Positions 1 to 7,763 of a stretch of 64,000 bases of DNA are shown here, one piece after another. The stretch spans positions 1 through 64,000 of the forward strand of contig JAVBNF010000010.1 of assembly GCA_031551725.1 (NCBI GenBank), given 5' to 3'. The first letter of the stretch is position 1. The number at the start of each line of letters is the position of its first letter. The position numbers were made by a program, and so were the translations under genes. The stretch comes from JAVBNF01 sp031551725. Lineage in GTDB: Bacteria; Bacteroidota; Bacteroidia; Bacteroidales; P3. The notes beneath the pieces were generated by a model, which was not told the origin of the DNA, did no database searches, and saw only the letters and a list, made by a program, of their open reading frames with translations.

Positions 1-87
1 AATATTTAACAAATTTTTAACATTTGTTAAGAAATAATTTAGGGTGTCATCGCGTTTATATATGTAGAGACATTTAAAATTATTTTT

Positions 88-897
88 ATGAAATTACAAA
101 TTCAAGGCACGGAGATCGCCTTAGCATCCCACTTAAAAGAAGATTATATATCGTTGACCGACATGGCAAGATATAAAAATCCGCAAGAACCGAAAGATGT
201 TGTAAAAAACTGGATGAGAAATCGCGGAGTTATTGAATTTTTGGCGTTGTGGGAAAGAATCCGCAATCCGAACTTCAAAGGGGTCGAAATTGACCCTCTT
301 TTGTACCAAGCGGGAAGTAATTCATTTACAATGAGTCCAACAAAATGGATTGAAATCACAAATGCAATCGGTATTTACACAAAAATGGGCTCTGGAGGAG
401 GAACATACGCACATAAAGACATTGCTTTCGAGTTTGCTTCGTGGATAAGTACTGAATTTAAACTTTATCTGCTGCTCGAATTTCAACGCCTCAAAGAAGA
501 TGAACAACAACGCTTGTCGTTCGAATGGAATATGCAACGTATGCTGACCAAAGTAAATTACCGCATTCATACCGATGCGATTAAAGAAAATCTTATTCCC
601 AATACCTTAACAAAAGAACAGATCAATGCAATCTATGCAAATGAAGCGGATTTGTTGAATGTGGCTTTATTCGGAATGACAGCAAAAGAATGGAGGGGAA
701 GACATTCCGACAACAAAAATATTCGAGATGCTGCAACATTGGAGCAATTAGTCGTATTATCAAACATGGAAAGCATCAATGCCTTGTTGATTAGACAAGG
801 GGTGTCGCAAAAAGAACGATTATTGCAGCTAAATACAGTTGCAATCACTCAGATGAAATCGCTTTTAAACGGAAACGATAAGATGAAAAAATTATAA
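88..897 (+). CDS. KilA-N domain protein
   Basis: 269 residues. The N-terminal half (about residues 10-140) reads as a KilA-N domain: the SLTDMARYKNPQEPKDVV start, a WMRNR segment, then GGTYAHKDIAFEFASWIS and the LEFQRLK exit helix. KilA-N domains are DNA-binding modules of phage antirepressors and of stand-alone bacterial proteins. Residues 140-269 are a charged, mostly helical tail I do not recognise. The gene stands alone. It is preceded by AT-rich DNA with a small inverted repeat (AACAAATTTTTAACATTTGTT, about 8-30) and followed directly by a terminator-like hairpin. No phage structural genes are nearby, so a solitary regulator or remnant of a mobile element is likelier than a prophage. The family call is fairly secure; the target is unknown. 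Confidence 0.85.
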   Translation: MKLQIQGTEIALASHLKEDYISLTDMARYKNPQEPKDVVKNWMRNRGVIEFLALWERIRNPNFKGVEIDPLLYQAGSNSFTMSPTKWIEITNAIGIYTKMGSGGGTYAHKDIAFEFASWISTEFKLYLLLEFQRLKEDEQQRLSFEWNMQRMLTKVNYRIHTDAIKENLIPNTLTKEQINAIYANEADLLNVALFGMTAKEWRGRHSDNKNIRDAATLEQLVVLSNMESINALLIRQGVSQKERLLQLNTVAITQMKSLLNGNDKMKKL

Positions 898-930
898 TAT
901 TGAACTTTTTTCAATATATATTTGTTTTTT
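897..930 (+). terminator. Hairpin after the KilA-N gene
   Basis: ATATTGAA (897-904) pairs with TTCAATAT (910-917) and is followed by a T-rich run. It begins in the stop codon of the KilA-N gene, so it should end that transcript before the suf promoter. The stem is AT-only and weak. Confidence 0.45.
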
Positions 931-951
931 ATTAAAAAAGTGATACTTTTG
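921..951 (+). promoter_or_regulatory. Bacteroidota promoter for the DUF2795/suf transcript
   Basis: TTTG at 921-924 and TACTTTTG at 944-951 are separated by 19 bases, matching the -33 TTTG / -7 TAnnTTTG consensus of the phylum's primary sigma factor. The expected start is near 957, giving a 5' leader of about 55 bases that contains TTAGCGAATAATTT, a phrase seen in other intergenic elements of this window. Confidence 0.75.
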
Positions 952-1012
952 CAAAATCTTTAGCGAAGCGTTCTTATCAGCGTTAGCGAATAATTTTAAA
1001 AAACGAAATTTT

Positions 1013-1234
1013 ATGTACTGGACCCTTGAAATGGCTTCTAAATTAGAAGATGCGCCTTGGCCCGCAACCAAAGACGAATTAATCGACTACGCATTGCGTT
1101 CGGGCTTGCCGCAAGAAGTGCTCGAAAATTTGTACGAAATCGAAGATGACGGCGAAATGTTTGAAAGCATTGAAGATTTGTGGCCCGATTATCCTACCAA
1201 AGAGGATTTTTTCTTCCACGAGGACGAATATTAA
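1013..1234 (+). CDS. DUF2795 small acidic protein
   Basis: 73 residues, strongly acidic, without signal peptide. The text MYWTLEMASKLEDAPWPATK, then DELIDYALRSG and the ending PTKEDFFFHEDEY, is the form of the small DUF2795 proteins found across Bacteroidota. Function is not known. The start is the first ATG after a good promoter, and translation probably proceeds without a Shine-Dalgarno sequence. It lies 46 bases before sufB, but a strong hairpin separates the two, so it may be expressed at a higher level than the suf genes or mark a point of control between them. The family is recognised with good confidence; a role in iron-sulfur metabolism would be inference from position only. Confidence 0.85.
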   Translation: MYWTLEMASKLEDAPWPATKDELIDYALRSGLPQEVLENLYEIEDDGEMFESIEDLWPDYPTKEDFFFHEDEY

Positions 1235-1240
1235 AAACAA

Positions 1241-1275
1241 AAAGGCCGTACGATCACATCAAACGGCCTTTTCTT
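1241..1275 (+). terminator. Strong hairpin immediately before sufB
   Basis: AAAGGCCGT (1241-1249) pairs perfectly with ACGGCCTTT (1263-1271) around a 13-base loop and is followed by TTTCTT. The sufB ATG is at 1281, only nine bases after the stem. It has the form of an intrinsic terminator yet lies between two same-strand genes, with no new promoter visible before sufB. It may be a partial terminator or attenuator. Confidence 0.65.
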
Positions 1276-1280
1276 ACATT

Positions 1281-2723
1281 ATGGCTGATAAACAAGATGA
1301 TATAATTAGTGAAGTTACGGGTTCCGAATACAAATGGGGCTTTGTAACCAATATTGAAACCGACTCGCTCCCTAAAGGCTTGAATGAAGAGGTTATTCGC
1401 TTCATCTCTAAGAAAAAGAATGAGCCCGATTTTATGCTCGACTTCCGCCTCAAAGCCTACGAAAAATGGCTGAAGATGAAAGAACCGCATTGGGCGCATT
1501 TGGATTATCCGCCAATCGATTATCAGGATATTATTTATTGGTCGGCGCCTAAAAAAACACTTTCCGATTTGTCGGAAGTGGATCCCGAATTGCGTGCAAC
1601 ATTCGATAAATTAGGGATCTCGCTCGACGAACAAAAAGCATTAAGCGGCGTGGCCGTAGACGCTGTTATCGATAGTGTTTCCGTGAAAACGACCTATTCC
1701 GAAGAGCTTGCCAAAGAAGGGATTATTTTCTGCTCTATCAGTGAGGCTATCCGCGAATATCCCGATTTGATTAAACAATACCTCGGATCCGTGGTTCCGC
1801 CGGGCGATAATTTTTTTGCCGCACTTAACTCCGCCGTGTTTAGCGACGGATCGTTTGTATACATTCCCAAAGGTGTGAAATGTCCGATGGATTTGTCTAC
1901 CTATTTTCGCATCAACGCTAAGAATACCGGGCAATTTGAGCGGACATTGATTGTTGCCGATGAAGATGCGTATGTGAGTTATATGGAAGGTTGTACGGCT
2001 CCGATGCGCGACGAAAATCAATTGCATGCCGCTATTGTAGAAATTGTGGTGATGAAAAATGCCGAAGTGAAATATTCGACGGTGCAAAATTGGTATCCCG
2101 GAAATAAAAAAGGCGAAGGCGGGATCTATAATTTTGTTACTAAACGTGGTATTTGCAAGGGAAGTCACGCAAAATTATCGTGGACGCAGGTAGAAACCGG
2201 CTCTGCCATTACCTGGAAATATCCAAGTGTGATTTTGCAGGGCGACCATACCGTTGGCGAGTTTTACTCCGTTGCGGTAACGAATAATTATCAGCAAGCG
2301 GATACCGGCACGAAGATGATTCATCTCGGACGAAATACTCGCAGCACCATTATGTCGAAGGGGATTTCGGCCGGACATAGCCAAAATTCCTATCGAGGCT
2401 TGGTGCGCGTGATGCCGAATGCCGAAAATGCCCGCAATCACTCGCAGTGCGACTCATTATTGTTGGGAAATGAATGCGGCGCACACACATTTCCGTACAT
2501 CAAATGTGAAAATAAAACCGGAATTGTAGAGCACGAAGCTACTACTTCCAAAATTTCCGAAGACCAACTTTTTTATTGCCAACAGCGCGGCATCACCGCC
2601 GAAAGTGCCGTAGGATTGATTGTAAACGGATACGCGAAAGAAGTATTAAATAAACTTCCGATGGAATTTGCTGTTGAAGCACAAAAGCTCCTCAGCATAA
2701 GTCTTGAAGGAAGCGTGGGTTAA
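1281..2723 (+). CDS. sufB: Fe-S cluster assembly scaffold SufB
   Basis: 480 residues from the ATG at 1281 (MADKQDDIISEVTGSEYKWG), the usual SufB length. The open frame continues upstream to 1146, but that part overlaps the DUF2795 gene and the hairpin and is not SufB. SufB forms the SufBC2D scaffold on which [Fe-S] clusters are assembled in the cytoplasm. The C-terminal half has the conserved beta-helix signatures, with cysteines in EGCTAPMRDENQLHAA and NECGAHTFPYIKCEN, and the ending VEHEATTSKISEDQLFYCQQ. sufC follows after a 133-base gap filled by 7-bp repeats. The desulfurase sufS and sufE are not in this window, so sulfur donation must be encoded elsewhere. Confidence 0.96.
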   Translation: MADKQDDIISEVTGSEYKWGFVTNIETDSLPKGLNEEVIRFISKKKNEPDFMLDFRLKAYEKWLKMKEPHWAHLDYPPIDYQDIIYWSAPKKTLSDLSEVDPELRATFDKLGISLDEQKALSGVAVDAVIDSVSVKTTYSEELAKEGIIFCSISEAIREYPDLIKQYLGSVVPPGDNFFAALNSAVFSDGSFVYIPKGVKCPMDLSTYFRINAKNTGQFERTLIVADEDAYVSYMEGCTAPMRDENQLHAAIVEIVVMKNAEVKYSTVQNWYPGNKKGEGGIYNFVTKRGICKGSHAKLSWTQVETGSAITWKYPSVILQGDHTVGEFYSVAVTNNYQQADTGTKMIHLGRNTRSTIMSKGISAGHSQNSYRGLVRVMPNAENARNHSQCDSLLLGNECGAHTFPYIKCENKTGIVEHEATTSKISEDQLFYCQQRGITAESAVGLIVNGYAKEVLNKLPMEFAVEAQKLLSISLEGSVG

Positions 2724-2729
2724 TATAAG

Positions 2730-2849
2730 AATTAAAAATTAAGAATTAGGAATGATGAGTTATGAGTTATGGGTTATGAATTATGAATGCGTTTGTGTTC
2801 TAAATTTTTAATTTTTAATTTTTAATTTTTAATTTCCGATTCATCATTC
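2730..2849. repeat. Phased 7-bp repeat element between sufB and sufC
   Basis: The left part (2730-2786) reads as consecutive heptads: AATTAAA, AATTAAG, AATTAGG, AATGATG, AGTTATG, AGTTATG, GGTTATG, AATTATG. The right part (2801-2849) reads as heptads in the opposite sense: TAAATTT, four copies of TTAATTT, then CCGATTC and ATCATTC. The phase holds exactly across both arms. The element fills almost the whole sufB-sufC gap and would be transcribed into the suf mRNA. Confidence 0.8.
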
Positions 2850-2856
2850 TGCAAGT

Positions 2857-3618
2857 ATGTTATTAGAAATAAAAAACCTCCACGCCTCTATCAAAGATAA
2901 AGATAGGGAAATTTTAAAAGGTGTGAATTTGACCGTCAATAAAGGCGAAGTGCACGCTATTATGGGGCCTAACGGAAATGGAAAAAGTACGTTGGCATCT
3001 GTAATTGCAGGGCGCGACGCTTATGATGTAACGCAAGGCGACGTTTTGTTTAACGGAAAAAATCTGCTTGATTTATCTGTTGAAGAACGTGCTTGCGAAG
3101 GCGTATTTTTGGGATTTCAATATCCGGTGGAAATTCCGGGCGTGAGCATTGCCAATTTTATGCGTACCGCTATCAATGAACAGCGTAAATACAGAGGTTT
3201 GGAGCCACTTCCGATGTTCGAGTTCATGACCATGATGGAAGAAAAAAAGAAAATCGTGGAAATGACCGAATCGCTCGCCAATCGTTCTGTAAACGAAGGA
3301 TTCTCGGGCGGAGAAAAAAAGAAAAACGAAATTTTCCAGATGGCGATGTTGCAACCGGCATTGGCCATTTTGGATGAAACCGATTCAGGACTTGATATTG
3401 ATGCTCTTCGTATTGTTGCGGGAGGCGTGAATAAATTGCGCAGCAAAGACAATGCAACCATCGTAATTACGCACTATCAGCGTTTACTCGATTATATCGT
3501 TCCCGATTTTGTGCACATTTTGTATGATGGAAAAATCGTAAAATCCGGCACCAAAGAACTGGCGCTTGAGTTGGAAGAAAAAGGTTACGAATGGATTAAA
3601 AAAGAACTGCAATCGTGA
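2857..3618 (+). CDS. sufC: Fe-S assembly ATPase SufC
   Basis: 253 residues, an ABC-type ATPase of normal SufC length. Walker A is GPNGNGKST (37-45), the ABC signature FSGGEKKK (149-156) is the SufC-specific form, and Walker B LAILDE (169-174) is followed by TDSGLDIDALR. SufC dimerises in the SufBC2D complex and uses ATP to open the scaffold for cluster assembly. Its stop codon overlaps the GTG start of sufD by four bases, implying translational coupling. Confidence 0.97.
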   Translation: MLLEIKNLHASIKDKDREILKGVNLTVNKGEVHAIMGPNGNGKSTLASVIAGRDAYDVTQGDVLFNGKNLLDLSVEERACEGVFLGFQYPVEIPGVSIANFMRTAINEQRKYRGLEPLPMFEFMTMMEEKKKIVEMTESLANRSVNEGFSGGEKKKNEIFQMAMLQPALAILDETDSGLDIDALRIVAGGVNKLRSKDNATIVITHYQRLLDYIVPDFVHILYDGKIVKSGTKELALELEEKGYEWIKKELQS

Positions 3619-4655
3619 GCGCTCAAGAACAACATATTCATGCATTACTGAACGATTTGGAAGTTTGGCCGATTGTGTTTTGCAATGGCAAATTTGATAT
3701 TCCGGATACTTCCGATTCTAAAATGCAACTGAAAAAAGAGTCCGACAATCATTTGATTGTGACCGTTCCCGATCATACGGAAATCAAAGAACCGTTGTTT
3801 ATATCCAATTACATGGAAACAGGCACATTCTCCACTCTCCATTCTCCATTCTCCATTAAAATTAACCTCGGCAAAAACAGTTCCCTCACGGTCCTTCATT
3901 GGAACGACTCTCACGGCGACGAAAAATATGCTTCCGAATCTTCCGAACAAATTACATTGGAAAGCGGTGCACATTTGAATTATTACCGCATGCAAAATTT
4001 CAATGATCGCTCTTCGGTAAAAGAAAAAGCTGTTTTTAGATTGTTGGAAAACAGCACACTGAAAATGGTCTCTATTGATTTAAGCGGTGGCGAAATTGAA
4101 CGCGAACAAACCATATTAATGGATGGGAAACATGCCGAAACCAATGTTTTCGGACTTTATTTAGCAGATAAACAACAACGAATTTCGAATACTATACGTA
4201 TTGAACATTTAAAAGCAGATTGCATTAGCAATGAGATGTTTAAAGGTATTTTGGATGATCAAGGTCAAGCTATTTTTAACGGACATGTGAAGGTGCACAA
4301 AGATGCATCGAAAACGGTAGCGATGCAAAACAATCGTAATATTTTACTTTCGGATAAAGCAAAAATTGACTCGCAGCCGTTTTTGGAGATTTATACCGAT
4401 GATGTAAAATGCAGCCACGGTTCTTCTACCGGACAATTGGATGAAAATGCCTTGTTTTACATGCGTTCCCGCGGAATTAGCGAGCACAGTGCGCGTACGC
4501 TTTTGACCTATGCTTTTGCAGAAGAAATTTTGCGAAACATTGATCTTCCGAAATTGAAAAACTATACGGAAGATATTATCAAAAAACGCTTGCGCGGAGA
4601 GCAAACCTCTTGCCGCAACTGCGTTTTAAGATGTTCACAGCCGGAAAAACTTTAA
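3615..4655 (+). CDS. sufD: Fe-S cluster assembly protein SufD
   Basis: 346 residues, shorter than the 420-450 common elsewhere. The start is GTG, overlapping the sufC stop as GTGA. SufD is the catalytically degenerate partner of SufB in the SufBC2D scaffold. The family text is clear in the C-terminal half (KDASKTVAMQNNRNILLSDK, LDENALFYMRSRGI, LRGEQTSCRNCVLRC). Residues about 71-80 (FSTLHSPFSI) are encoded by a 7-bp repeat tract at 3827-3861, so part of the N-terminal region is repeat-derived sequence. The operon ends here in a shared terminator. The call is secure; the function of the inserted loop is unknown. Confidence 0.93.
   Translation: MSAQEQHIHALLNDLEVWPIVFCNGKFDIPDTSDSKMQLKKESDNHLIVTVPDHTEIKEPLFISNYMETGTFSTLHSPFSIKINLGKNSSLTVLHWNDSHGDEKYASESSEQITLESGAHLNYYRMQNFNDRSSVKEKAVFRLLENSTLKMVSIDLSGGEIEREQTILMDGKHAETNVFGLYLADKQQRISNTIRIEHLKADCISNEMFKGILDDQGQAIFNGHVKVHKDASKTVAMQNNRNILLSDKAKIDSQPFLEIYTDDVKCSHGSSTGQLDENALFYMRSRGISEHSARTLLTYAFAEEILRNIDLPKLKNYTEDIIKKRLRGEQTSCRNCVLRCSQPEKL
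3827..3861. repeat. In-frame 7-bp repeat inside sufD
   Basis: Heptads ATTCTCC, ACTCTCC, ATTCTCC, ATTCTCC, ATTAAAA run in phase inside the sufD reading frame. Because 7 is not a multiple of 3 the repeat is invisible at protein level. It has the same architecture as the intergenic heptad elements of the window. Confidence 0.75.
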
Positions 4656-4659
4656 AATA

Positions 4660-4704
4660 ATATACGATATACGATGTGCGAGGATTATCTTTACATCGTA
4701 TATA
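4660..4704. repeat. 7-bp repeat hairpin after sufD
   Basis: ATATACG, ATATACG, ATGTGCG, then after two spacer heptads the inverted TTTACATCGTATATA. The left arm is nearly identical to the tract at 63894-63914 (ATATACG, ATTTACG, ATGTGTG). Confidence 0.7.
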
Positions 4705-4710
4705 AAAACA

Positions 4711-4745
4711 GCCCCACTGACTGCAGTCAATGGGGCGTTTTACTT
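4711..4745. terminator. Bidirectional terminator between sufD and the convergent gene
   Basis: GCCCCACTGAC (4711-4721) pairs with GTCAATGGGGC (4726-4736) with one mismatch. It is preceded by an A-run and followed by GTTTTACTT, so it can end transcription from both sides of this convergent junction. Confidence 0.8.
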
Positions 4746-4768
4746 AATTCATTGTACGCAAAAGAGCG

Positions 4769-5236
4769 TTAATCTGCTATTTCATCAATGGCCGGAATTT
4801 GTTCCTGGATTTTTGAAAATACCAATGTGCGCAAGTAATTTTCCAATTGGAAAAACTTTGCGGCCTGGATGCCGCCAACGGCTTTATTCATCTTATCCAA
4901 ATACTTTTCTTCCAGCTTGATCAGATCCACTTCATTTTTTAAGTTCGATTTGATAATTTTATGTGCTGATTCTCCATTTATTTCTCCATATTTTTCAATG
5001 TATGTTTTCATGTTTTGCAAGCGTTCGCGAATCAATGCCTGGCGTTCTTGCTCATACGAATTGTAAATCGGCCAAAAGACTTGCGAGGTAGCATCATCCA
5101 AGTTCATATAATCCTTCACCACAAGTTGTTTTTCTTTTCCAAACATCCCTTGAATAATCATCATGTCTTGGTTGTCCGATTGCGCAAATGTTACACCGCC
5201 GAAAGCGATAAACACAGCTAATAATAAATTTTTCAT
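4769..5236 (-). CDS. Secreted Spy/CpxP-like helical protein
   Basis: 155 residues with a signal peptide (MKNLLLAVFIAFGGVTFAQS). The mature part is highly charged and helical. The segment NLDDATSQVFWPIYNSYEQE resembles the 'L..aqa..FWPIY..YE' repeat of small periplasmic proteins related in style to CpxP/Spy, which buffer misfolded proteins or envelope stress. No catalytic motif is visible. It is a single gene, converging on the suf operon. The export call is firm; the family assignment is tentative. Confidence 0.7.
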   Translation of the reverse strand: MKNLLLAVFIAFGGVTFAQSDNQDMMIIQGMFGKEKQLVVKDYMNLDDATSQVFWPIYNSYEQERQALIRERLQNMKTYIEKYGEINGESAHKIIKSNLKNEVDLIKLEEKYLDKMNKAVGGIQAAKFFQLENYLRTLVFSKIQEQIPAIDEIAD

Positions 5237-5310
5237 AAATCAGAATTTTATTGGTTTTATATAAAAACAAACCGGAAATAAAAAAGTTCAATTCTACGGA
5301 AGATTTTTTG

Positions 5311-5318
5311 TACTTTTG
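5311..5318 (+). promoter_or_regulatory. -7 element before the Gate-domain gene
   Basis: TACTTTTG matches the TAnnTTTG consensus. The 5' leader that follows contains the whole heptad hairpin at 5332-5395. Confidence 0.55.
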
Positions 5319-5331
5319 CAAAATTAAAATT

Positions 5332-5395
5332 GTTTAAGGTTTAGAGTTTAAGGTTTAAAGCAGCCTCTCTAAACTCTAAACCCTCAACTCTAAAC
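5332..5395. repeat. 7-bp repeat inverted arms in a 5' leader
   Basis: Left arm: GTTTAAG, GTTTAGA, GTTTAAG, GTTTAAA. After a 7-base core the right arm reads CTCTAAA, CTCTAAA, CCCTCAA, CTCTAAA. The arms are complementary (GTTTAGA against TCTAAAC) and would fold in RNA into a long imperfect hairpin ending five bases before the ATG at 5400. Confidence 0.8.
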
Positions 5396-5399
5396 GAAA

Positions 5400-6368
5400 A
5401 TGTTGACAAACCTAAAAATAATTATTTCCCAATGGTTTCGCGATGCCCTCCGCACCGTCGGAGTGATGTTTAAAATCATGATTCCGATAACTATTCTGGT
5501 GAAAATCCTACAAGAAACCGGATTGATCAAATATATCGGTATGGCTCTGTCTCCATTGATGGAATTGACCGGATTGCCCGGCGAGATGGGGCTTGTGTGG
5601 GCATCGTCCATCATTGCCAATATTTATGGCGGACTCATTACCTATTTCTCGCTTTCCGCGGATGTTCAGCTCACGGTTGCGCAAGTATCGGTTTTAGCAA
5701 CCATGATTTTGATAGCGCACACATTTCCAATTGAATTAACGGTTGCCCGTAAGGCCGGAGTGAAAGTTTTACCCATGTTTATTTTACGGTTTTTCGGTGG
5801 ATTAATTGCCGGAATTTTACTAAATCAAATATATCGAATTTTTGGTGTTTTAAATGATGTTCCGATTGCCACCAAAGTTTTGGAAGCGCCTAAGGATCCC
5901 ACGTGGTTGCAGTGGTTTTTGAATGAAGTGAAAAACTATGCATTGATTTTTTGCTGGATTTTTGCGTTAATTGTGACTATGGATATTCTGAAACGCATAA
6001 AAATAATTGATTTGATAAACCGTTTACTGGAGCCGGTTTTGGGCATTTTAGGAATTGGGAAAAGCGCGATTCCGATCACCGTAATTGGGCTAACTTTGGG
6101 ATTGGCTTATGGCGGCGCGCTGATTATCCATAATGCACAACACGGCGAAATTTCCAAGCGCGATGTGTTCTATTCGCTTTCGTTAATGGGTTTGTGTCAC
6201 AGTATTATAGAAGATTCTTTGTTGATGATATCCATTGGTGGGCACTATACGGGCGTTTTTATTTTTAGGATTATTTTTGCTTTATTGATTTCATTTTTGA
6301 TAGTGAAATTCACAAAAAACAAATCTGAAAGCTGGATGCAAAAATATTTTTATGCAAAAGAAAAATAA
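5400..6368 (+). CDS. Nucleoside-recognition (Gate) domain membrane protein
   Basis: 322 residues with about eight hydrophobic segments. Two Gate-like halves are visible: residues about 15-110, with SSIIANIYGGLITYFSLS, and about 185-290, with GLAYGGALIIHN and HSIIEDSLLMI. This is the layout of the nucleoside-recognition / spore-maturation-like membrane proteins widespread in Bacteroidota. The transported or sensed molecule is not known. It is a single gene, and the heptad hairpin between promoter and start could affect its translation. Confidence 0.8.
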   Translation: MLTNLKIIISQWFRDALRTVGVMFKIMIPITILVKILQETGLIKYIGMALSPLMELTGLPGEMGLVWASSIIANIYGGLITYFSLSADVQLTVAQVSVLATMILIAHTFPIELTVARKAGVKVLPMFILRFFGGLIAGILLNQIYRIFGVLNDVPIATKVLEAPKDPTWLQWFLNEVKNYALIFCWIFALIVTMDILKRIKIIDLINRLLEPVLGILGIGKSAIPITVIGLTLGLAYGGALIIHNAQHGEISKRDVFYSLSLMGLCHSIIEDSLLMISIGGHYTGVFIFRIIFALLISFLIVKFTKNKSESWMQKYFYAKEK

Positions 6369-6535
6369 TGTTTTTAATACAATGCAATTAATTGATTAAT
6401 TGGTTATTGGAATTGTAAAATGTTTTTTTGATATCTATGCAAGGTTATAAACATCGCAATGTTTAAAATCTTATGTCGGGAAATGTATTTATTTTCAGAG
6501 AAAATGCTTAAATTTGCTAATAAAAATATAAGCGG

Positions 6536-7669
6536 ATGAAAAAATTGCAGATGGTCGACTTAAAGAGTCAGTATGAGAAAATTAAAACCGAAATCAATGC
6601 CGGCATTCAAGATGTTCTGGAGAACACAGCTTTCATCAACGGTCCCGCCGTTAAAAATTTCCAAACAAATTTAGAAAAATATTTAGGCGTAAAACACGTA
6701 ATTCCTTGTGCAAATGGTACTGATGCTTTGCAAGTTGCAATGATGGCATTGGGCTTGAAGCCCGGAGATGAAGTGATTACAGCAAGTTTTACATTTGTTG
6801 CAACCGCCGAAGTGATTGCATTACTTGGATTGACGCCTGTTTTGGTGGATGTGGATCCTGTAACTTTTAATATCGATCCGAAAGCTGTTGAAAAAGCAAT
6901 TACCCCGAAAACAAAGGCCATTGTGCCTGTTCATTTGTTCGGACAAAGTTCCGATATGGATGCAATTTTGGAAATTGCCCAAAAACATAATCTGTTTGTG
7001 ATTGAAGATGCCTGCCAGGCGATTGGCGCTGATTATAAATTCCGCGACGGACATATTCAGAAAGTTGGAACTATTGGAAATGTGGGCTGTACGTCGTTTT
7101 TCCCATCTAAAAACCTTGGATGTTATGGCGATGGCGGTGCGATTTTTACTAACGATGATAAATTGGCAGAACGTTTGCGCGTGATTGTCAATCATGGCAT
7201 GACAGTCCGTTATTATCACGATTTAATTGGTGTGAATTCACGTTTGGATAGTATTCAAGCCGTTGTTTTGGATGCAAAATTAAAACATTTGGATTGCTAT
7301 AACAAAGCCCGTGCGCATGCTGCGGATTACTATTCGCAAGCATTTAGAAATTGCAAATATTTGGTAACGCCTTCAACTTCTGATTTTTCTACACATGTGT
7401 TTCATCAATACACTTTGCAGGTAAAAGACGGATATCGCGATGAATTGCAAAAGTTCTTAACAGAAAAAGAAATTCCTGCCATGATTTATTATCCGGTGCC
7501 GTTGCACATGCAAAAAGCCTATTTGGATCCGCGTTACAAACAGGGTGATTTTCCGGTAACGGAAGAGCTTTGCAAATCCGTAATGTCCTTGCCGATGCAC
7601 ACCGAATTGGATGATGAACAATTGAGTTTTATCACAAGTGCCGTCCTCGAATTTTTTAAAAATAAATAA
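6536..7669 (+). CDS. DegT/DnrJ/EryC1/StrS-family aminotransferase
   Basis: 377 residues, full length for a PLP-dependent sugar aminotransferase of fold type I. Landmarks are CANGTDALQVAMMALG (cofactor phosphate region), VIEDACQAIGA (Asp that holds the pyridine nitrogen) and TSFFPSKNLGCYGDGGA, whose Lys is the expected Schiff-base residue. Such enzymes make amino-sugar nucleotides for lipopolysaccharide, capsule or protein glycans. No other sugar-nucleotide gene is beside it, so the substrate cannot be read from context. The start is the ATG at 6536 after an AT-rich leader. tRNA-Arg follows ten bases later. Confidence 0.93.
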   Translation: MKKLQMVDLKSQYEKIKTEINAGIQDVLENTAFINGPAVKNFQTNLEKYLGVKHVIPCANGTDALQVAMMALGLKPGDEVITASFTFVATAEVIALLGLTPVLVDVDPVTFNIDPKAVEKAITPKTKAIVPVHLFGQSSDMDAILEIAQKHNLFVIEDACQAIGADYKFRDGHIQKVGTIGNVGCTSFFPSKNLGCYGDGGAIFTNDDKLAERLRVIVNHGMTVRYYHDLIGVNSRLDSIQAVVLDAKLKHLDCYNKARAHAADYYSQAFRNCKYLVTPSTSDFSTHVFHQYTLQVKDGYRDELQKFLTEKEIPAMIYYPVPLHMQKAYLDPRYKQGDFPVTEELCKSVMSLPMHTELDDEQLSFITSAVLEFFKNK

Positions 7670-7678
7670 ATTAGCGTA

Positions 7679-7750
7679 GGCCTTGTAGTTCAATGGATAG
7701 AACGAAAGTTTCCTAAACTTTAAATTCGGGTTCGATTCCCGGCGAGGCTA
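7679..7750 (+). tRNA. tRNA-Arg(CCU)
   Basis: Full cloverleaf: acceptor GGCCTTG/CGAGGCT (two G-T wobbles), D-arm GTTC...GAAC, anticodon stem AAAGT/ACTTT with loop TTCCTAA giving anticodon CCT at 7712-7714, and T-arm TCGGG/CCCGG with loop TTCGATT. The discriminator is A at 7750 and CCA is not encoded. It lies between two same-strand protein genes. Confidence 0.95.
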
Positions 7751-7763
7751 CTCATGAGTAGAT

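Noticed and set aside
88..897. Prophage at the left end
   Set aside because: Only a KilA-N gene is present; no integrase, capsid, tail or lysis genes follow.
1146..1280. Upstream extension of the sufB frame
   Set aside because: It overlaps the DUF2795 gene and the hairpin, and the added residues do not resemble SufB; the ATG at 1281 starts with normal SufB text.
1641..2168. 175-residue frame antisense to sufB
   Set aside because: It is a shadow of a conserved gene, has no recognisable domain and no promoter.
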